64,000 bases of DNA from JANLYQ01 sp031365725 (GCA_031365725.1 JANLYQ010000012.1:1-64000); one strand, 5' to 3'; positions 1 to 7,828 are shown, counted from the first letter of the stretch. Program-made: numbers and translations. Notes: generated from the sequence alone by a model not told the origin.

Positions 1-319
<319 letters not shown>

Positions 320-640
320 CACCACCAGCGCACGATTCGCCACCGCTGCAGGACCTGCGGCATACTGTGACGAGTTGCCCGGCGGGACGGTCGGGCAGAT
401 GTCCTTACCGGCATCAGTCCGACCGCCCTCGCCGCGTGCATCGGGGCTCCTGGCCTCGCGCACGCGCACGACGCCCCGAACAGCACCCGATCTGCGTCAC
501 AGCCCTGCACGGCCGAGGGCCTGCGACACACCCGACCTCGGGGGTCGGCGAAGACCTCGGGCCACCCGAGCCCGCAGCCTGGCTGCGAGCCCGGATGTGC
601 CCGCCGAAGCGGTACGAACGAGAAGGAACGAAGCGACGCC
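320..640 (+). other. tuf-rpsJ intergenic region, S10 operon leader
   Basis: This 321-base non-coding stretch precedes the S10 operon. A weak promoter candidate is TTCGCC (336-341), 19 bases, CATACT (361-366); spacing and -35 are poor. Closer to rpsJ there are three consecutive small inverted repeats (532-587). The region should hold the promoter and leader of the S10 operon, but no known ribosomal-protein autoregulatory motif is recognised. Confidence 0.45.
532..587 (+). promoter_or_regulatory. Three successive hairpins in the rpsJ leader
   Basis: Three perfect short inverted repeats follow each other: CCGACC/GGTCGG (532-537, 543-548), CTCGGG/CCCGAG (556-561, 565-570) and CGCAG/CTGCG (573-577, 583-587). 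They end 53 bases before rpsJ. They may form a structured leader, but GC-rich DNA gives such stems often, so function is inference. Confidence 0.35.
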
Positions 641-949
641 ATGGCGGGACAAAAGATCCGCATCAGGCTGAAGGCCTATGACCACGAGGTCATCGACTCG
701 TCGGCACGCAAGATCGTCGACACGGTGACCCGGACGGGCGCCAAGGTCGCCGGCCCGGTGCCGCTGCCGACCGAGAAGAACGTCTACTGCGTCATCCGTT
801 CGCCGCACAAGTACAAGGACAGCCGCGAGCACTTCGAGATGCGCACGCACAAGCGGCTGATCGACATCATCGACCCGACCCCGAAGACCGTCGACTCGCT
901 GATGCGGCTCGACCTCCCGGCCGGTGTCGACATCGAGATCAAGCTCTAA
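641..949 (+). CDS. rpsJ: 30S ribosomal protein S10
   Basis: S10 is part of the 30S head and also the partner of NusB/NusG in antitermination. The 102-residue product has family-typical length and the signatures KIRIRLKAYDHEVID, GPVPLPTEKNVYCVIRSPHKYKDSREHFE and RTHKRLIDIIDPT (split here by eye). ATG is preceded by AGAAGGA at 621-627, a somewhat long spacing. It is the first gene of the S10 operon, after a long structured leader. rplC follows after 95 bases that contain a triple direct repeat. Confidence 0.97.
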   Translation: MAGQKIRIRLKAYDHEVIDSSARKIVDTVTRTGAKVAGPVPLPTEKNVYCVIRSPHKYKDSREHFEMRTHKRLIDIIDPTPKTVDSLMRLDLPAGVDIEIKL

Positions 950-971
950 GCAGGCCGTCAGCGCGACGAGT

Positions 972-1020
972 CCGCACAGCGTCACCAACCGCACAGCGTC
1001 ACTAGACCGGACAGTGTCAA
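972..1020 (+). repeat. Three imperfect 14-base direct repeats between rpsJ and rplC
   Basis: CCGCACAGCGTCAC occurs at 972-985 and 989-1002, and a diverged copy CCGGACAGTGTCAA at 1007-1020. The start-to-start spacing is 17 and 18 bases. The array fills half of the rpsJ-rplC gap. It is probably a local tandem duplication; a binding role is possible but unsupported. Confidence 0.7.
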
Positions 1021-1044
1021 CAGACATCGAGGTACGCAGCAGTC

Positions 1045-1713
1045 ATGGGTAAGCAGATGAAGGGGTTGCTGGGCGAAAAGCTCGGCATGACCCAGGTCTT
1101 CGACGAGAACAACCGGATCGTCCCGGTCACCGTCGTCGCCGCGGGTCCATGCGTCGTGACGCAGGTCCGCTCGGCCGACGTCGACGGCTACTCAGCCGTG
1201 CAGATCGGCTTCGGCGCGGTCGACCCGCGCCGGGTCAACAAGCCTGAGACCGGCCACTTCGCCAAGGCCGGTGTCACGCCGCGCCGGGTGACCGTCGAGC
1301 TGCGTACCGACGACGCTGGGGACTACACGCTCGGCCAGGAGATCACTGCCGAGCTGTTCGCGCCCGGTCAGAAGGTCGACGTGAGCGCCACCAGCAAGGG
1401 CAAAGGCTTCGCCGGCGTGATGAAGCGCCACGGCTTCCACGGCGTCGGCGCCTCGCACGGTGCCCACCGCAACCACCGCAAGCCCGGGTCCATCGGGGCT
1501 TGCGCCACCCCCGGTCGGGTGTTCAAGGGGATGCGCATGGCCGGCCGCATGGGTGGCGTGCGCACGACGACCCAGGGTCTCACCATCCACGCGGTTGACG
1601 CCGAGAAGGGACTGCTGCTGATCAAGGGCGCCGTCCCCGGCGCCAAGGGCGCGCTCGTCCTCGTCCGCACCGCCGCCAAGGGCGGCGTCCTCGCGACCGG
1701 AGCAGGCCAGTGA
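1045..1713 (+). CDS. rplC: 50S ribosomal protein L3
   Basis: L3 is an early-assembly 23S rRNA-binding protein near the peptidyl-transferase centre. The product is 222 residues, normal for the family, beginning with KGLLGEKLGMTQVFDE and carrying the conserved loop SKGKGFAGVMKRHGFHG and the GSIGACATPGRVFKG segment near the centre. The start at 1045 has GAGG at 1029-1032; an ATG four codons later would also keep the core intact. Its TGA stop overlaps the GTG start of rplD (GTGA), so translation of the two is probably coupled. Confidence 0.97.
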   Translation: MGKQMKGLLGEKLGMTQVFDENNRIVPVTVVAAGPCVVTQVRSADVDGYSAVQIGFGAVDPRRVNKPETGHFAKAGVTPRRVTVELRTDDAGDYTLGQEITAELFAPGQKVDVSATSKGKGFAGVMKRHGFHGVGASHGAHRNHRKPGSIGACATPGRVFKGMRMAGRMGGVRTTTQGLTIHAVDAEKGLLLIKGAVPGAKGALVLVRTAAKGGVLATGAGQ

Positions 1714-2474
1714 CCGCCGACAGCACTGATCCCACTGGGACGACAGACACCACGGACACAGCGGCTGTGACCGTGACGCCGCTCGAGCTCGACGTGCACG
1801 CGGCCGACGGCTCGACCGACGGCACGGTGACCCTGCCGGCCGACATCTTCGACGTGCAGGTCAACGTCCCCCTGATCCACCAGGTGGTCGTGGCCCAGCT
1901 TGCCGCCGCTCGTCAGGGCACGCACTCGACCAAGAGCCGTGGCGAGGTGCGGGGCGGTGGCCGCAAGCCCTACCGCCAGAAGGGCACCGGCCGCGCTCGT
2001 CAGGGCTCCACCCGGGCCCCGCAGTTCACCGGTGGTGGGGTGGTCCACGGGCCGACGCCACGCAGCTACGAGCAGCGAACCCCCAAGAAGATGAAGGCCG
2101 CCGCGCTGCGCGGGGCCTTGTCCGACCGCGCGCGCAACGGACGCATCCACGTGGTCACCGGTCTGACTGCTGGGGACGCACCGTCGACCAAGTCGGCTGT
2201 CTCGATCCTGACCAGGCTCTCCGAGCGCCGCCACGTGCTCGTGGTCGCCCAGCGGTCGGACGAGAACACCTGGAAGAGCCTGCGCAATGCCGAGCAGGTG
2301 CACCTCCTGCTGCCCGGCCAGCTCAACACCTATGACGTGCTCGTCTCCGACGACGTCGTCTTCACTCGCGCGGCACTCGAGGAGTTCCTCGCCGGACCGG
2401 TCAAGGGGCGCTCGGCCAAGGGCGCCGCGACCGAGGCCGACGCCGGGCACGCCGAGAACGGAGAGGTCGCCTGA
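1710..2474 (+). CDS. rplD: 50S ribosomal protein L4
   Basis: L4 binds 23S rRNA and lines the exit tunnel. At 254 residues it is longer than the usual 200-220. The extra length is an acidic, Thr/Asp-rich N-terminal extension of about 20-25 residues and an Ala/Glu-rich tail after GPVKGRSAKG. The core has the tunnel loop around RGGGRKPYRQKGTGRARQGS and the motif PKKMKAAALRGALSDR. It starts on GTG inside the rplC stop and its stop overlaps the rplW ATG by one base. Confidence 0.96.
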   Translation: MTADSTDPTGTTDTTDTAAVTVTPLELDVHAADGSTDGTVTLPADIFDVQVNVPLIHQVVVAQLAAARQGTHSTKSRGEVRGGGRKPYRQKGTGRARQGSTRAPQFTGGGVVHGPTPRSYEQRTPKKMKAAALRGALSDRARNGRIHVVTGLTAGDAPSTKSAVSILTRLSERRHVLVVAQRSDENTWKSLRNAEQVHLLLPGQLNTYDVLVSDDVVFTRAALEEFLAGPVKGRSAKGAATEADAGHAENGEVA

Positions 2475-2779
2475 TGTCCAGCATCTACAAGGACCACCGC
2501 GATGTCCTGCTCGCCCCGGTCGTCTCGGAGAAGAGCTACGGCTTGCTCGACGAGAACAAGTACACGTTCCTCGTACACCCGGACGCCAACAAGACCCAGA
2601 TCAAGATTGCGGTCGAGAAGGTGTTCGGGGTCAAGGTCGACGGCGTCAACACCCTGAACCGTGAGGGCAAGCGCAAGCGCACCCGCACTGGGTTCGGCCG
2701 CCGCAAGGCCACCAAGCGCGCCATCGTCACCGTTGCTGCGGGCGACCGCATCGACATCTTCGGTGGGCCGGTGTCATGA
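2474..2779 (+). CDS. rplW: 50S ribosomal protein L23
   Basis: L23 sits at the exit of the ribosomal tunnel and is the docking site for trigger factor and SRP. The 101-residue product has YKDHRDVLLAPVVSEKSYGL at the N-terminus and the basic loop GKRKRTRTGFGRRKATKRA. The start overlaps the rplD stop (TGATG). Its last 15 bases recur 69 bases downstream, and its stop codon overlaps the start of a 39-codon frame that runs to rplB. Confidence 0.96.
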   Translation: MSSIYKDHRDVLLAPVVSEKSYGLLDENKYTFLVHPDANKTQIKIAVEKVFGVKVDGVNTLNREGKRKRTRTGFGRRKATKRAIVTVAAGDRIDIFGGPVS

Positions 2780-2848
2780 GCCACTCTCCCGACACCAGGC
2801 ACCTCAAGGCCCACCGAAGCAGTGATCAGAGGCGGGCCGGTGTCATGA
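2765..2848 (+). repeat. 15-base direct repeat of the rplW 3' end
   Basis: GGGCCGGTGTCATGA, which encodes the last codons and stop of rplW, is found at 2765-2779 and again exactly at 2834-2848. The second copy is in a different frame relative to its neighbours. This looks like a tandem duplication or a slippage remnant that created much of the rplW-rplB gap. Confidence 0.75.
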
Positions 2849-2895
2849 CCGTCCGCACCGAGAACACGACCCACACCGAGGGGCTGGTCAGCTGA
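2776..2895 (+). CDS. Small frame bridging rplW and rplB (39 residues)
   Basis: The frame starts with an ATG that overlaps the rplW stop (ATGA) and ends with a TGA whose last base is the first base of the rplB ATG. It therefore bridges the whole gap with no untranslated base. The product is short, hydrophilic and rich in His, Arg, Thr and Ser (it begins MSHSPDTRHLKAHRSS); I recognise no family. A second in-frame ATG at 2845 has AGAGG at 2828-2832. It may serve only to keep ribosomes coupled through the gap, or be a real micro-protein. Similar frames bridge rplE-rpsN and rplR-rpsE. Confidence 0.4.
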   Translation: MSHSPDTRHLKAHRSSDQRRAGVMTVRTENTTHTEGLVS

Positions 2896-3731
2896 TGGGC
2901 ATCCGCAAGTACAAGCCGACCACGCCTGCCCGCCGTGGCTCCAGCGTCGCCGACTTCGTCGAGATCACGCGGTCCGAGCCGGAGAAGTCCCTCGTGCGTC
3001 CGCTGCACAGCAAGGGCGGCCGCAACAACGCGGGACGCATCACCACCCGGCACCAGGGTGGCGGACACAAGCGCGCCTACCGCGTCATCGACTTCCGACG
3101 TCATGACAAGGACGGCGTCCCGGCCAAGGTCGCTCACATCGAGTACGACCCCAACCGCACGGCGCGCATCGCGCTGCTGCACTATGCCGACGGCGAGAAG
3201 CGCTACATCATCGCGCCGCAGCGCCTCAAGCAAGGCGATCAGATCGAGAACGGTCCCTCGGCCGACATCAAGCCGGGCAACAGCCTGCCGCTGCGCAACA
3301 TCCCGGTCGGTACCGTGATCCACGCGATCGAGCTGCGTCCCGGTGGCGGAGCCAAGATCGCCCGTTCCGCGGGTGCCAGCGTCCAGTTGGTGGCCAAGGA
3401 CGGGCCGCACGCCCAGCTGCGGATGCCTTCGGGCGAGATCCGCAACGTGGACCTGCGCTGCCGGGCGACCATCGGTGAGGTCGGCAACGCCGAGCAGTCC
3501 AACATCAACTGGGGCAAGGCCGGCCGCATGCGCTGGAAGGGCAAGCGCCCGACCGTCCGCGGTGTGGCCATGAACCCGGTGGACCACCCGCACGGTGGTG
3601 GTGAGGGCAAGACCTCCGGAGGTCGCCACCCGGTGAACCCGAACGGAAAGCCCGAGGGCCGTACGCGCCGCGCCAACAAGGCCAGCGACGCGATGATCGT
3701 CCGCCGCCGCAAGACCGGCAAGAAGCGCTGA
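2895..3731 (+). CDS. rplB: 50S ribosomal protein L2
   Basis: L2 is a core 23S rRNA-binding protein needed for subunit joining and peptidyl transfer. The 278-residue product is of normal length, with MGIRKYKPTTPARRG at the start, RNNAGRITTRHQGGGHKR, and the C-terminal loop GVAMNPVDHPHGGGEG that includes the conserved active-site-proximal His. The ATG shares its first base with the stop of the preceding small frame; GAGGGG at 2878-2883 is the likely ribosome site. Confidence 0.97.
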   Translation: MGIRKYKPTTPARRGSSVADFVEITRSEPEKSLVRPLHSKGGRNNAGRITTRHQGGGHKRAYRVIDFRRHDKDGVPAKVAHIEYDPNRTARIALLHYADGEKRYIIAPQRLKQGDQIENGPSADIKPGNSLPLRNIPVGTVIHAIELRPGGGAKIARSAGASVQLVAKDGPHAQLRMPSGEIRNVDLRCRATIGEVGNAEQSNINWGKAGRMRWKGKRPTVRGVAMNPVDHPHGGGEGKTSGGRHPVNPNGKPEGRTRRANKASDAMIVRRRKTGKKR

Positions 3732-3747
3732 TCGGAGAGTTGGAAGC

Positions 3748-4029
3748 ATGCCGCGTTCCCTGAAGAAGGGTCCCTTCGTGGACGACCACCTGATCAAGAA
3801 GGTGGACGTCCAGAACGACAAGGGCACCAAGAACGTCATCAAGACATGGTCCCGGCGATCCATGATCGTGCCGGCGATGCTCGGTCACACGATCGCGGTG
3901 CACGACGGGCGCAAGCACGTCCCCGTCTTCGTCACCGAGGCCATGGTCGGTCACAAGCTGGGCGAGTTCGCGCCGACCCGCACCTTCCGGGGTCACGTGA
4001 AGGACGACAGGAGGGCTCGCCGTGGCTAG
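3748..4029 (+). CDS. rpsS: 30S ribosomal protein S19
   Basis: S19 is a 30S head protein that contacts S13 and the A-site finger. The 93-residue product has MPRSLKKGPFVDDHL at the start, the WSRRSMIVPAMLGHTIAVH segment and GHKLGEFAPTRTFRGH. GGAG lies at 3734-3737. The 3' end overlaps the first codons of rplV by eight bases, and the rplV ribosome site (AGGAGG, 4009-4014) lies inside this gene. Confidence 0.97.
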   Translation: MPRSLKKGPFVDDHLIKKVDVQNDKGTKNVIKTWSRRSMIVPAMLGHTIAVHDGRKHVPVFVTEAMVGHKLGEFAPTRTFRGHVKDDRRARRG

Positions 4030-4465
4030 CACCGACACGGCCGCGGCGCCCGAGATCGCCTCGCGCGCCCAAGCCAAGCACGTCCGGGTCACCCCGATGA
4101 AGGCGCGGCGCCTCGTCGACATGATCCGCGGCATGCGCGCGCAGGAGGCTCTTGCCGTCCTGCAGTTCGCGCCGCAGTCGGCCAGCGAGCCGGTCTACAA
4201 GGTTGTCGCAAGCGCGGTGGCAAACGCCCGCTTCGTGGCCGAGCGGGACAGCCGTCGCCTCGACGTAGCCGACCTGGTCATCCAGGAGGCATACGTCGAC
4301 GAAGGCCCGACGCTCAAGCGGTTCCGCCCGCGGGCCCAGGGCCGTGCCTTCCGCGTCCGCAAGCGCACCAGCCACATCACTGTGGTCGTGGCTCCCCGAC
4401 CCGAGGACGCCAAGAAGCCGACCAGCAGCCCCAAGGCAGCCAGCACGAAGAGGAGGACCCGATAG
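4022..4465 (+). CDS. rplV: 50S ribosomal protein L22
   Basis: L22 lines the exit tunnel with a long beta-hairpin. It is 147 residues, longer than the common 110-120, through an Ala-rich start and a Lys/Ser-rich tail after VVVAPRPEDAKK. Core signatures are RAQAKHVRVTPMKARRLVDM and the hairpin RAQGRAFRVRKRTSHITVVV. The GTG start has AGGAGG seven bases upstream. The TAG stop overlaps the GTG of rpsC by one base. Confidence 0.96.
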   Translation: MASTDTAAAPEIASRAQAKHVRVTPMKARRLVDMIRGMRAQEALAVLQFAPQSASEPVYKVVASAVANARFVAERDSRRLDVADLVIQEAYVDEGPTLKRFRPRAQGRAFRVRKRTSHITVVVAPRPEDAKKPTSSPKAASTKRRTR

Positions 4466-5322
4466 TGGGCCAGAAGGTCAACCCCCACGGGTTCCGCCTA
4501 GGCATCTCGACCGACCACAAGAGTCGGTGGTTCGCCGACTCGACGACTCCCGGTCAGCGCTACAGCGACTACGTCAAGGAAGACGTGGCGATCCGCCGCC
4601 TCATGTCCAAGGGCATGGAGCGGGCCGGCATCAGCCGCGTCGAGATCGAGCGGACCCGTGACCGGGTCCGCGTCGACATCCACACCGCCCGCCCCGGCAT
4701 CGTCATCGGTCGCCGTGGCGCCGAGGCCGACCGCATCCGCGGCGAGCTCGAGAAGCTCACCGGCAAGCAGGTGCAGCTGAACATCCTCGAGGTCAAGAGC
4801 CCCGAGGTCGACGCGCAGCTGGTCGCCCAGGGCGTTGCCGAGCAGCTCTCCAGCCGGGTCTCCTTCCGGCGGGCCATGCGCAAGTCGATGCAGACCACGA
4901 TGAAGGCCGGCGCCAAGGGGATCCGGGTGCAGTGCGCCGGACGCCTGGGTGGCGCCGAGATGTCCCGCTCGGAGTTCTACCGCGAGGGGCGGGTGCCTCT
5001 GCACACCCTGCGCGCCAACATCGACTATGGGTTCTACGAGGCCAAGACGACCTTCGGTCGGATCGGTGTCAAGGTCTGGATCTACAAGGGCGACTCCGCC
5101 GGCAGCAAGGCTGAGCGCGACGCGGTGCAGGCAGCCGCGCGCCTTGCCCAGCGTCAGCGTCCGGCGGCCGCCGCCCGGCCCACCCGCTCGCGTGAGGATG
5201 CCCCCGTCGGCACCGATCCGGCAGCAGCGGCATCGCCGGCAGCAACCGCATCGCCGGTTCCCGCCGAGGCAGCCGCACCGGGTGCCGAGGCCGCCCCGAC
5301 GACCAGCGGAACGGAGGCCTGA
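4465..5322 (+). CDS. rpsC: 30S ribosomal protein S3
   Basis: S3 forms the mRNA entry pore with S4 and S5. The N-terminal part holds the type II KH domain (GRRGAEADRIRGELEKLTGK), the C-terminal domain runs through GRLGGAEMSRSEFYREGRVP, and then a tail of about 65 Ala/Pro/Thr-rich residues extends the product to 285, against roughly 210-275 elsewhere. Such disordered tails are usual in high-GC actinomycetes. The GTG start has AGGAGG at 4451-4456. Confidence 0.96.
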   Translation: MGQKVNPHGFRLGISTDHKSRWFADSTTPGQRYSDYVKEDVAIRRLMSKGMERAGISRVEIERTRDRVRVDIHTARPGIVIGRRGAEADRIRGELEKLTGKQVQLNILEVKSPEVDAQLVAQGVAEQLSSRVSFRRAMRKSMQTTMKAGAKGIRVQCAGRLGGAEMSRSEFYREGRVPLHTLRANIDYGFYEAKTTFGRIGVKVWIYKGDSAGSKAERDAVQAAARLAQRQRPAAAARPTRSREDAPVGTDPAAAASPAATASPVPAEAAAPGAEAAPTTSGTEA

Positions 5323-5324
5323 CC

Positions 5325-5738
5325 ATGCTGATCCCACGCAGGGTCAAGCACCGCAAGCAGCACCACCCGGGTCGGACCGGCGCAGCCACCGGTGGCACCC
5401 GGGTCAGCTTCGGCGAGTTCGGCATCCAGGCGATCGAGCCGGCCTACGTCACGAACCGGCAGATCGAGTCGGCCCGTATCGCCATGACCCGGCACATCAA
5501 GCGTGGCGGCAAGGTGTGGATCAACATCTACCCCGACCGTCCCCTCACCAAGAAGCCGGCCGAAACCCGGATGGGTTCCGGCAAGGGCTCCCCGGAGTGG
5601 TGGATCGCCAACGTGAAGCCCGGTCGGGTGATGTTCGAGCTGGCTGGTGTCCCCGAGCCGATCGCCCGCGAGGCCATGCGTCGCGCGATGCACAAGCTCC
5701 CGATGAAGTGCCGGTTCGTCCGGCGCGAGGAGGTCTGA
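5325..5738 (+). CDS. rplP: 50S ribosomal protein L16
   Basis: L16 helps to organise the A site and 5S rRNA region of the 50S subunit. The product is 137 residues with MLIPRRVKHRKQHHPGR at the start, GGKVWINIYPDRPLTKKPAE, and MGSGKGSPEWWIANVKPGR, the conserved loop. GGAGG at 5313-5317 precedes the ATG, two bases after the rpsC stop. The stop overlaps the rpmC ATG (TGATG). Confidence 0.97.
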   Translation: MLIPRRVKHRKQHHPGRTGAATGGTRVSFGEFGIQAIEPAYVTNRQIESARIAMTRHIKRGGKVWINIYPDRPLTKKPAETRMGSGKGSPEWWIANVKPGRVMFELAGVPEPIAREAMRRAMHKLPMKCRFVRREEV

Positions 5739-5983
5739 TGAGCAGCCTGCAGAACAAGCTCTCGGCGCCTCTGCGCTCGCTGGAGGACGACGAGCTCGTC
5801 ACCAAGCTGCGCGAGGCCAAGGAGGAGTTGTTCAACCTCCGCTTCCAGGCGGCCACCGGACAGCTCGAGAGCCACGGGCGGCTGAACGCCGTCCGCAAGG
5901 ACATCGCCCGGATCTACACGATCATGCGCGAGCGTGAGCTCGGCATCAGTGCCGTCGAGTCCGAGGGTGGTGTGCCGGCATGA
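5738..5983 (+). CDS. rpmC: 50S ribosomal protein L29
   Basis: L29 lies next to L23 at the tunnel exit. The 81-residue, mostly helical product has LEDDELVTKLREAKEELFNL and the family signature LNAVRKDIARIYTIMRERE. The start is the ATG in the rplP stop overlap, with GAGGAGG at 5727-5733. The stop overlaps the rpsQ ATG (ATGA). The same frame stays open far upstream inside rpsC and rplP, but that part is a shadow. Confidence 0.95.
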   Translation: MSSLQNKLSAPLRSLEDDELVTKLREAKEELFNLRFQAATGQLESHGRLNAVRKDIARIYTIMRERELGISAVESEGGVPA

Positions 5984-6333
5984 GCGAGCAGGCCGCGACC
6001 AGCAAGCAAGCGACGACGAAGGCGACTGCGAAGAAGGCCGCCCCGACGAAGGCAGACATGAGCACCGAGACAGCCACCAGTCAGCGCGGCTTCCGTAAGA
6101 CGCGTGAGGGCCTGGTCGTCAGCGACAAGATGGACAAGACCGTCGTCGTCGTCGTCGAGGACCGCGTCAAGCACGCGCTGTACGGCAAGGTCATCCGGCG
6201 CACGAGCAACCTCAAGGCGCACGACGAGCAGAACGCGTGCGGAGTGGGCGACAGAGTCCTGCTGATGGAGACCCGACCACTGTCGGCGACCAAGCGCTGG
6301 CGCGTCGTCGAGGTGCTCGAGAAGGCCCAGTAG
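5980..6333 (+). CDS. rpsQ: 30S ribosomal protein S17
   Basis: S17 is a primary 16S rRNA-binding OB-fold protein. Residues ~36-117 match the family (RGFRKTREGLVVSDKMDKTV, DEQNACGVGDRVLLMETRPL). The first ~35 residues are a Lys/Ala/Thr-rich extension not found in the standard 80-90-residue form. Alternative internal starts such as the ATG at codon 27 would remove it, but the ATGA overlap with rpmC favours the long form. A 91-base gap follows. Confidence 0.94.
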   Translation: MSEQAATSKQATTKATAKKAAPTKADMSTETATSQRGFRKTREGLVVSDKMDKTVVVVVEDRVKHALYGKVIRRTSNLKAHDEQNACGVGDRVLLMETRPLSATKRWRVVEVLEKAQ

Positions 6334-6424
6334 CCCTGCGCCTCACCGCACAGAGCACCCCCACCGACCCATCCGTTCGGCCAGGCTCGACCACGAGAAC
6401 CGGCTCGACGATCAGGAGAATGAA

Positions 6425-6793
6425 GTGATCCAGCAGGAGTCGCGACTGCGTGTCGCCGACAACACGGGAGCGAAGGAACTGCTCTGCATCCGTGTTCTCG
6501 GGGGCTCCGGGCGCCGGTACGCCGGCATCGGCGACATCATCGTCGCCACCGTCAAGGACGCCATCCCGGGCGGCAACGTCAAGAAGGGCGAGGTCGTCAA
6601 GGCGGTCGTCGTCCGCACCCGCAAGGAACGTCGTCGTCCGGACGGCTCGTACATCCGCTTCGACGAGAACGCGGCGGTCATCATCAGGGACGGCGGGGAC
6701 CCGCGCGGCACGCGCATCTTCGGCCCGGTCGGCCGTGAGCTGCGGGACAAGCGCTTCATGCGCATCATCTCGCTCGCGCCGGAGGTGCTGTAA
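6425..6793 (+). CDS. rplN: 50S ribosomal protein L14
   Basis: L14 is at the subunit interface and the silencing-factor RsfS site. It has the standard 122 residues: MIQQESRLRVADNTGAKELL, GGSGRRYAGIGDIIVATVK, and RTRKERRRPDGSYIRFDENA. The GTG start is set by AGGAG at 6414-6418. rplX follows after three bases. Confidence 0.97.
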   Translation: MIQQESRLRVADNTGAKELLCIRVLGGSGRRYAGIGDIIVATVKDAIPGGNVKKGEVVKAVVVRTRKERRRPDGSYIRFDENAAVIIRDGGDPRGTRIFGPVGRELRDKRFMRIISLAPEVL

Positions 6794-6796
6794 CCC

Positions 6797-7147
6797 ATGG
6801 GTATGAGGATCAAGAAGGGCGACCGCGTCATCGTGGTCTCCGGCAAGGACAAGGGTGTCTCCGGCAAGGTCATCGAGGCCTACCCGGAGACCGAGCGCGT
6901 CCTGGTCGAAGGTGTCAACCGGATCAAGAAGCACACCAAGGTCGGTCAGTCCGCCCGGGGTGCCAAGACCGGCGGCATCGTGACCCAGGAAGCGTCGATC
7001 CACGTCAGCAACGTGATGCTGATGGTCGAGGTCGACGGCAAGCGGGTCGGCAGCCGGGTCGGCGTCCGCGTCGAGAAGGTCGAGCGCGACGGCCGCGAGA
7101 AGACCGTGCGAGTCCGCTATGCGAAGCGGACCGGTGAGGACATCTGA
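6797..7147 (+). CDS. rplX: 50S ribosomal protein L24
   Basis: L24 is an assembly initiator protein of the 50S subunit with a KOW motif. The 116-residue product begins MGMRIKKGDRVIVVSGKDKG, with the KOW segment followed by VLVEGVNRIKKHTK. GGAGGTG at 6781-6787 lies at the end of rplN. Its stop overlaps the rplE ATG (TGATG). Confidence 0.96.
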   Translation: MGMRIKKGDRVIVVSGKDKGVSGKVIEAYPETERVLVEGVNRIKKHTKVGQSARGAKTGGIVTQEASIHVSNVMLMVEVDGKRVGSRVGVRVEKVERDGREKTVRVRYAKRTGEDI

Positions 7148-7773
7148 TGACGACGACGACCGACGAGAACAGCACGACCGACGAGGCCACCCCGGCCGGC
7201 AGCACCCGCACGGCACCCGAGCCGCGCGAGCTGCCGCGGCTCAAGGCGCGCTACCGCAGCGAGATCGTGGCGGCCCTCCGGGAGGAGTTCGGCTTCGACA
7301 ACATCATGCAGGTGCCCGGCCTGGTCAAGATCGTGGTCAACATGGGTGTGGGCGACGCAGCCAAGGACTCCAAGCTGATGGACGGTGCCACCCGCGACCT
7401 CGCGACGGTGACCGGCCAGAAGCCGCAGGTGACAAAGGCACGCAAGTCCATCGCCCAGTTCAAGCTGCGCGAGGGGATGCCGATCGGCGCCCACGTCACG
7501 CTGCGCGGTGACCGGATGTGGGAGTTCCTGGACCGTCTGCTGTCCCTGGCGCTGCCCCGCATCCGGGACTTCCGCGGGCTCTCGCCCAAGCAGTTCGACG
7601 GCAAGGGCAACTACACGTTCGGTCTCAACGAGCAGTCGATGTTCCACGAGATCGACCAGGACCGCATCGACCGGGTCCGCGGCATGGACATCACGGTCGT
7701 CACCACGGCCGCCAACGACGCCGAGGGCCGCGCGCTCCTGCGCCAGCTCGGCTTCCCCTTCAAGCAAGCATGA
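7147..7773 (+). CDS. rplE: 50S ribosomal protein L5
   Basis: L5 binds 5S rRNA and contacts P-site tRNA and S13. The family core starts around residue 25 (LKARYRSEIVAALREEFGF) and includes TGQKPQVTKARKSIAQFKLR and the C-terminal IDRVRGMDITVVTTA. A Thr/Glu-rich N-terminal extension of about 20 residues gives 208 against ~180. The stop overlaps an ATG that opens an 18-codon frame leading to rpsN. Confidence 0.96.
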   Translation: MTTTTDENSTTDEATPAGSTRTAPEPRELPRLKARYRSEIVAALREEFGFDNIMQVPGLVKIVVNMGVGDAAKDSKLMDGATRDLATVTGQKPQVTKARKSIAQFKLREGMPIGAHVTLRGDRMWEFLDRLLSLALPRIRDFRGLSPKQFDGKGNYTFGLNEQSMFHEIDQDRIDRVRGMDITVVTTAANDAEGRALLRQLGFPFKQA

Positions 7774-7826
7774 TCGCTATCGCCATCGAGGCACGCTTGA
7801 TTCCTACCGCCAGCCAGGAGGCCTGA
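7770..7826 (+). CDS. Small frame bridging rplE and rpsN (18 residues)
   Basis: The ATG overlaps the rplE stop (ATGA) and the frame ends in TGA two bases before the rpsN GTG. The 18-residue product would be MIAIAIEARLIPTASQEA. The rpsN ribosome site AGGAGG (7816-7821) sits in its last codons, so ribosomes finishing it would land on rpsN. No family is recognised; the frame may act only in coupling. Confidence 0.35.
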   Translation: MIAIAIEARLIPTASQEA

Positions 7827-7828
7827 CC

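Noticed and set aside
1014..1052. Twelve-codon GTG frame running into the rplC start, as a possible fourth bridging frame
   Set aside because: It does not start on the rpsJ stop, has no ribosome site, and ends inside rplC in a different way from the three bridging frames.
4949..5737. Extended plus-strand frame upstream of rpmC through rpsC and rplP
   Set aside because: Only the last 81 codons match L29; the rest overlaps two known ribosomal genes in another frame.
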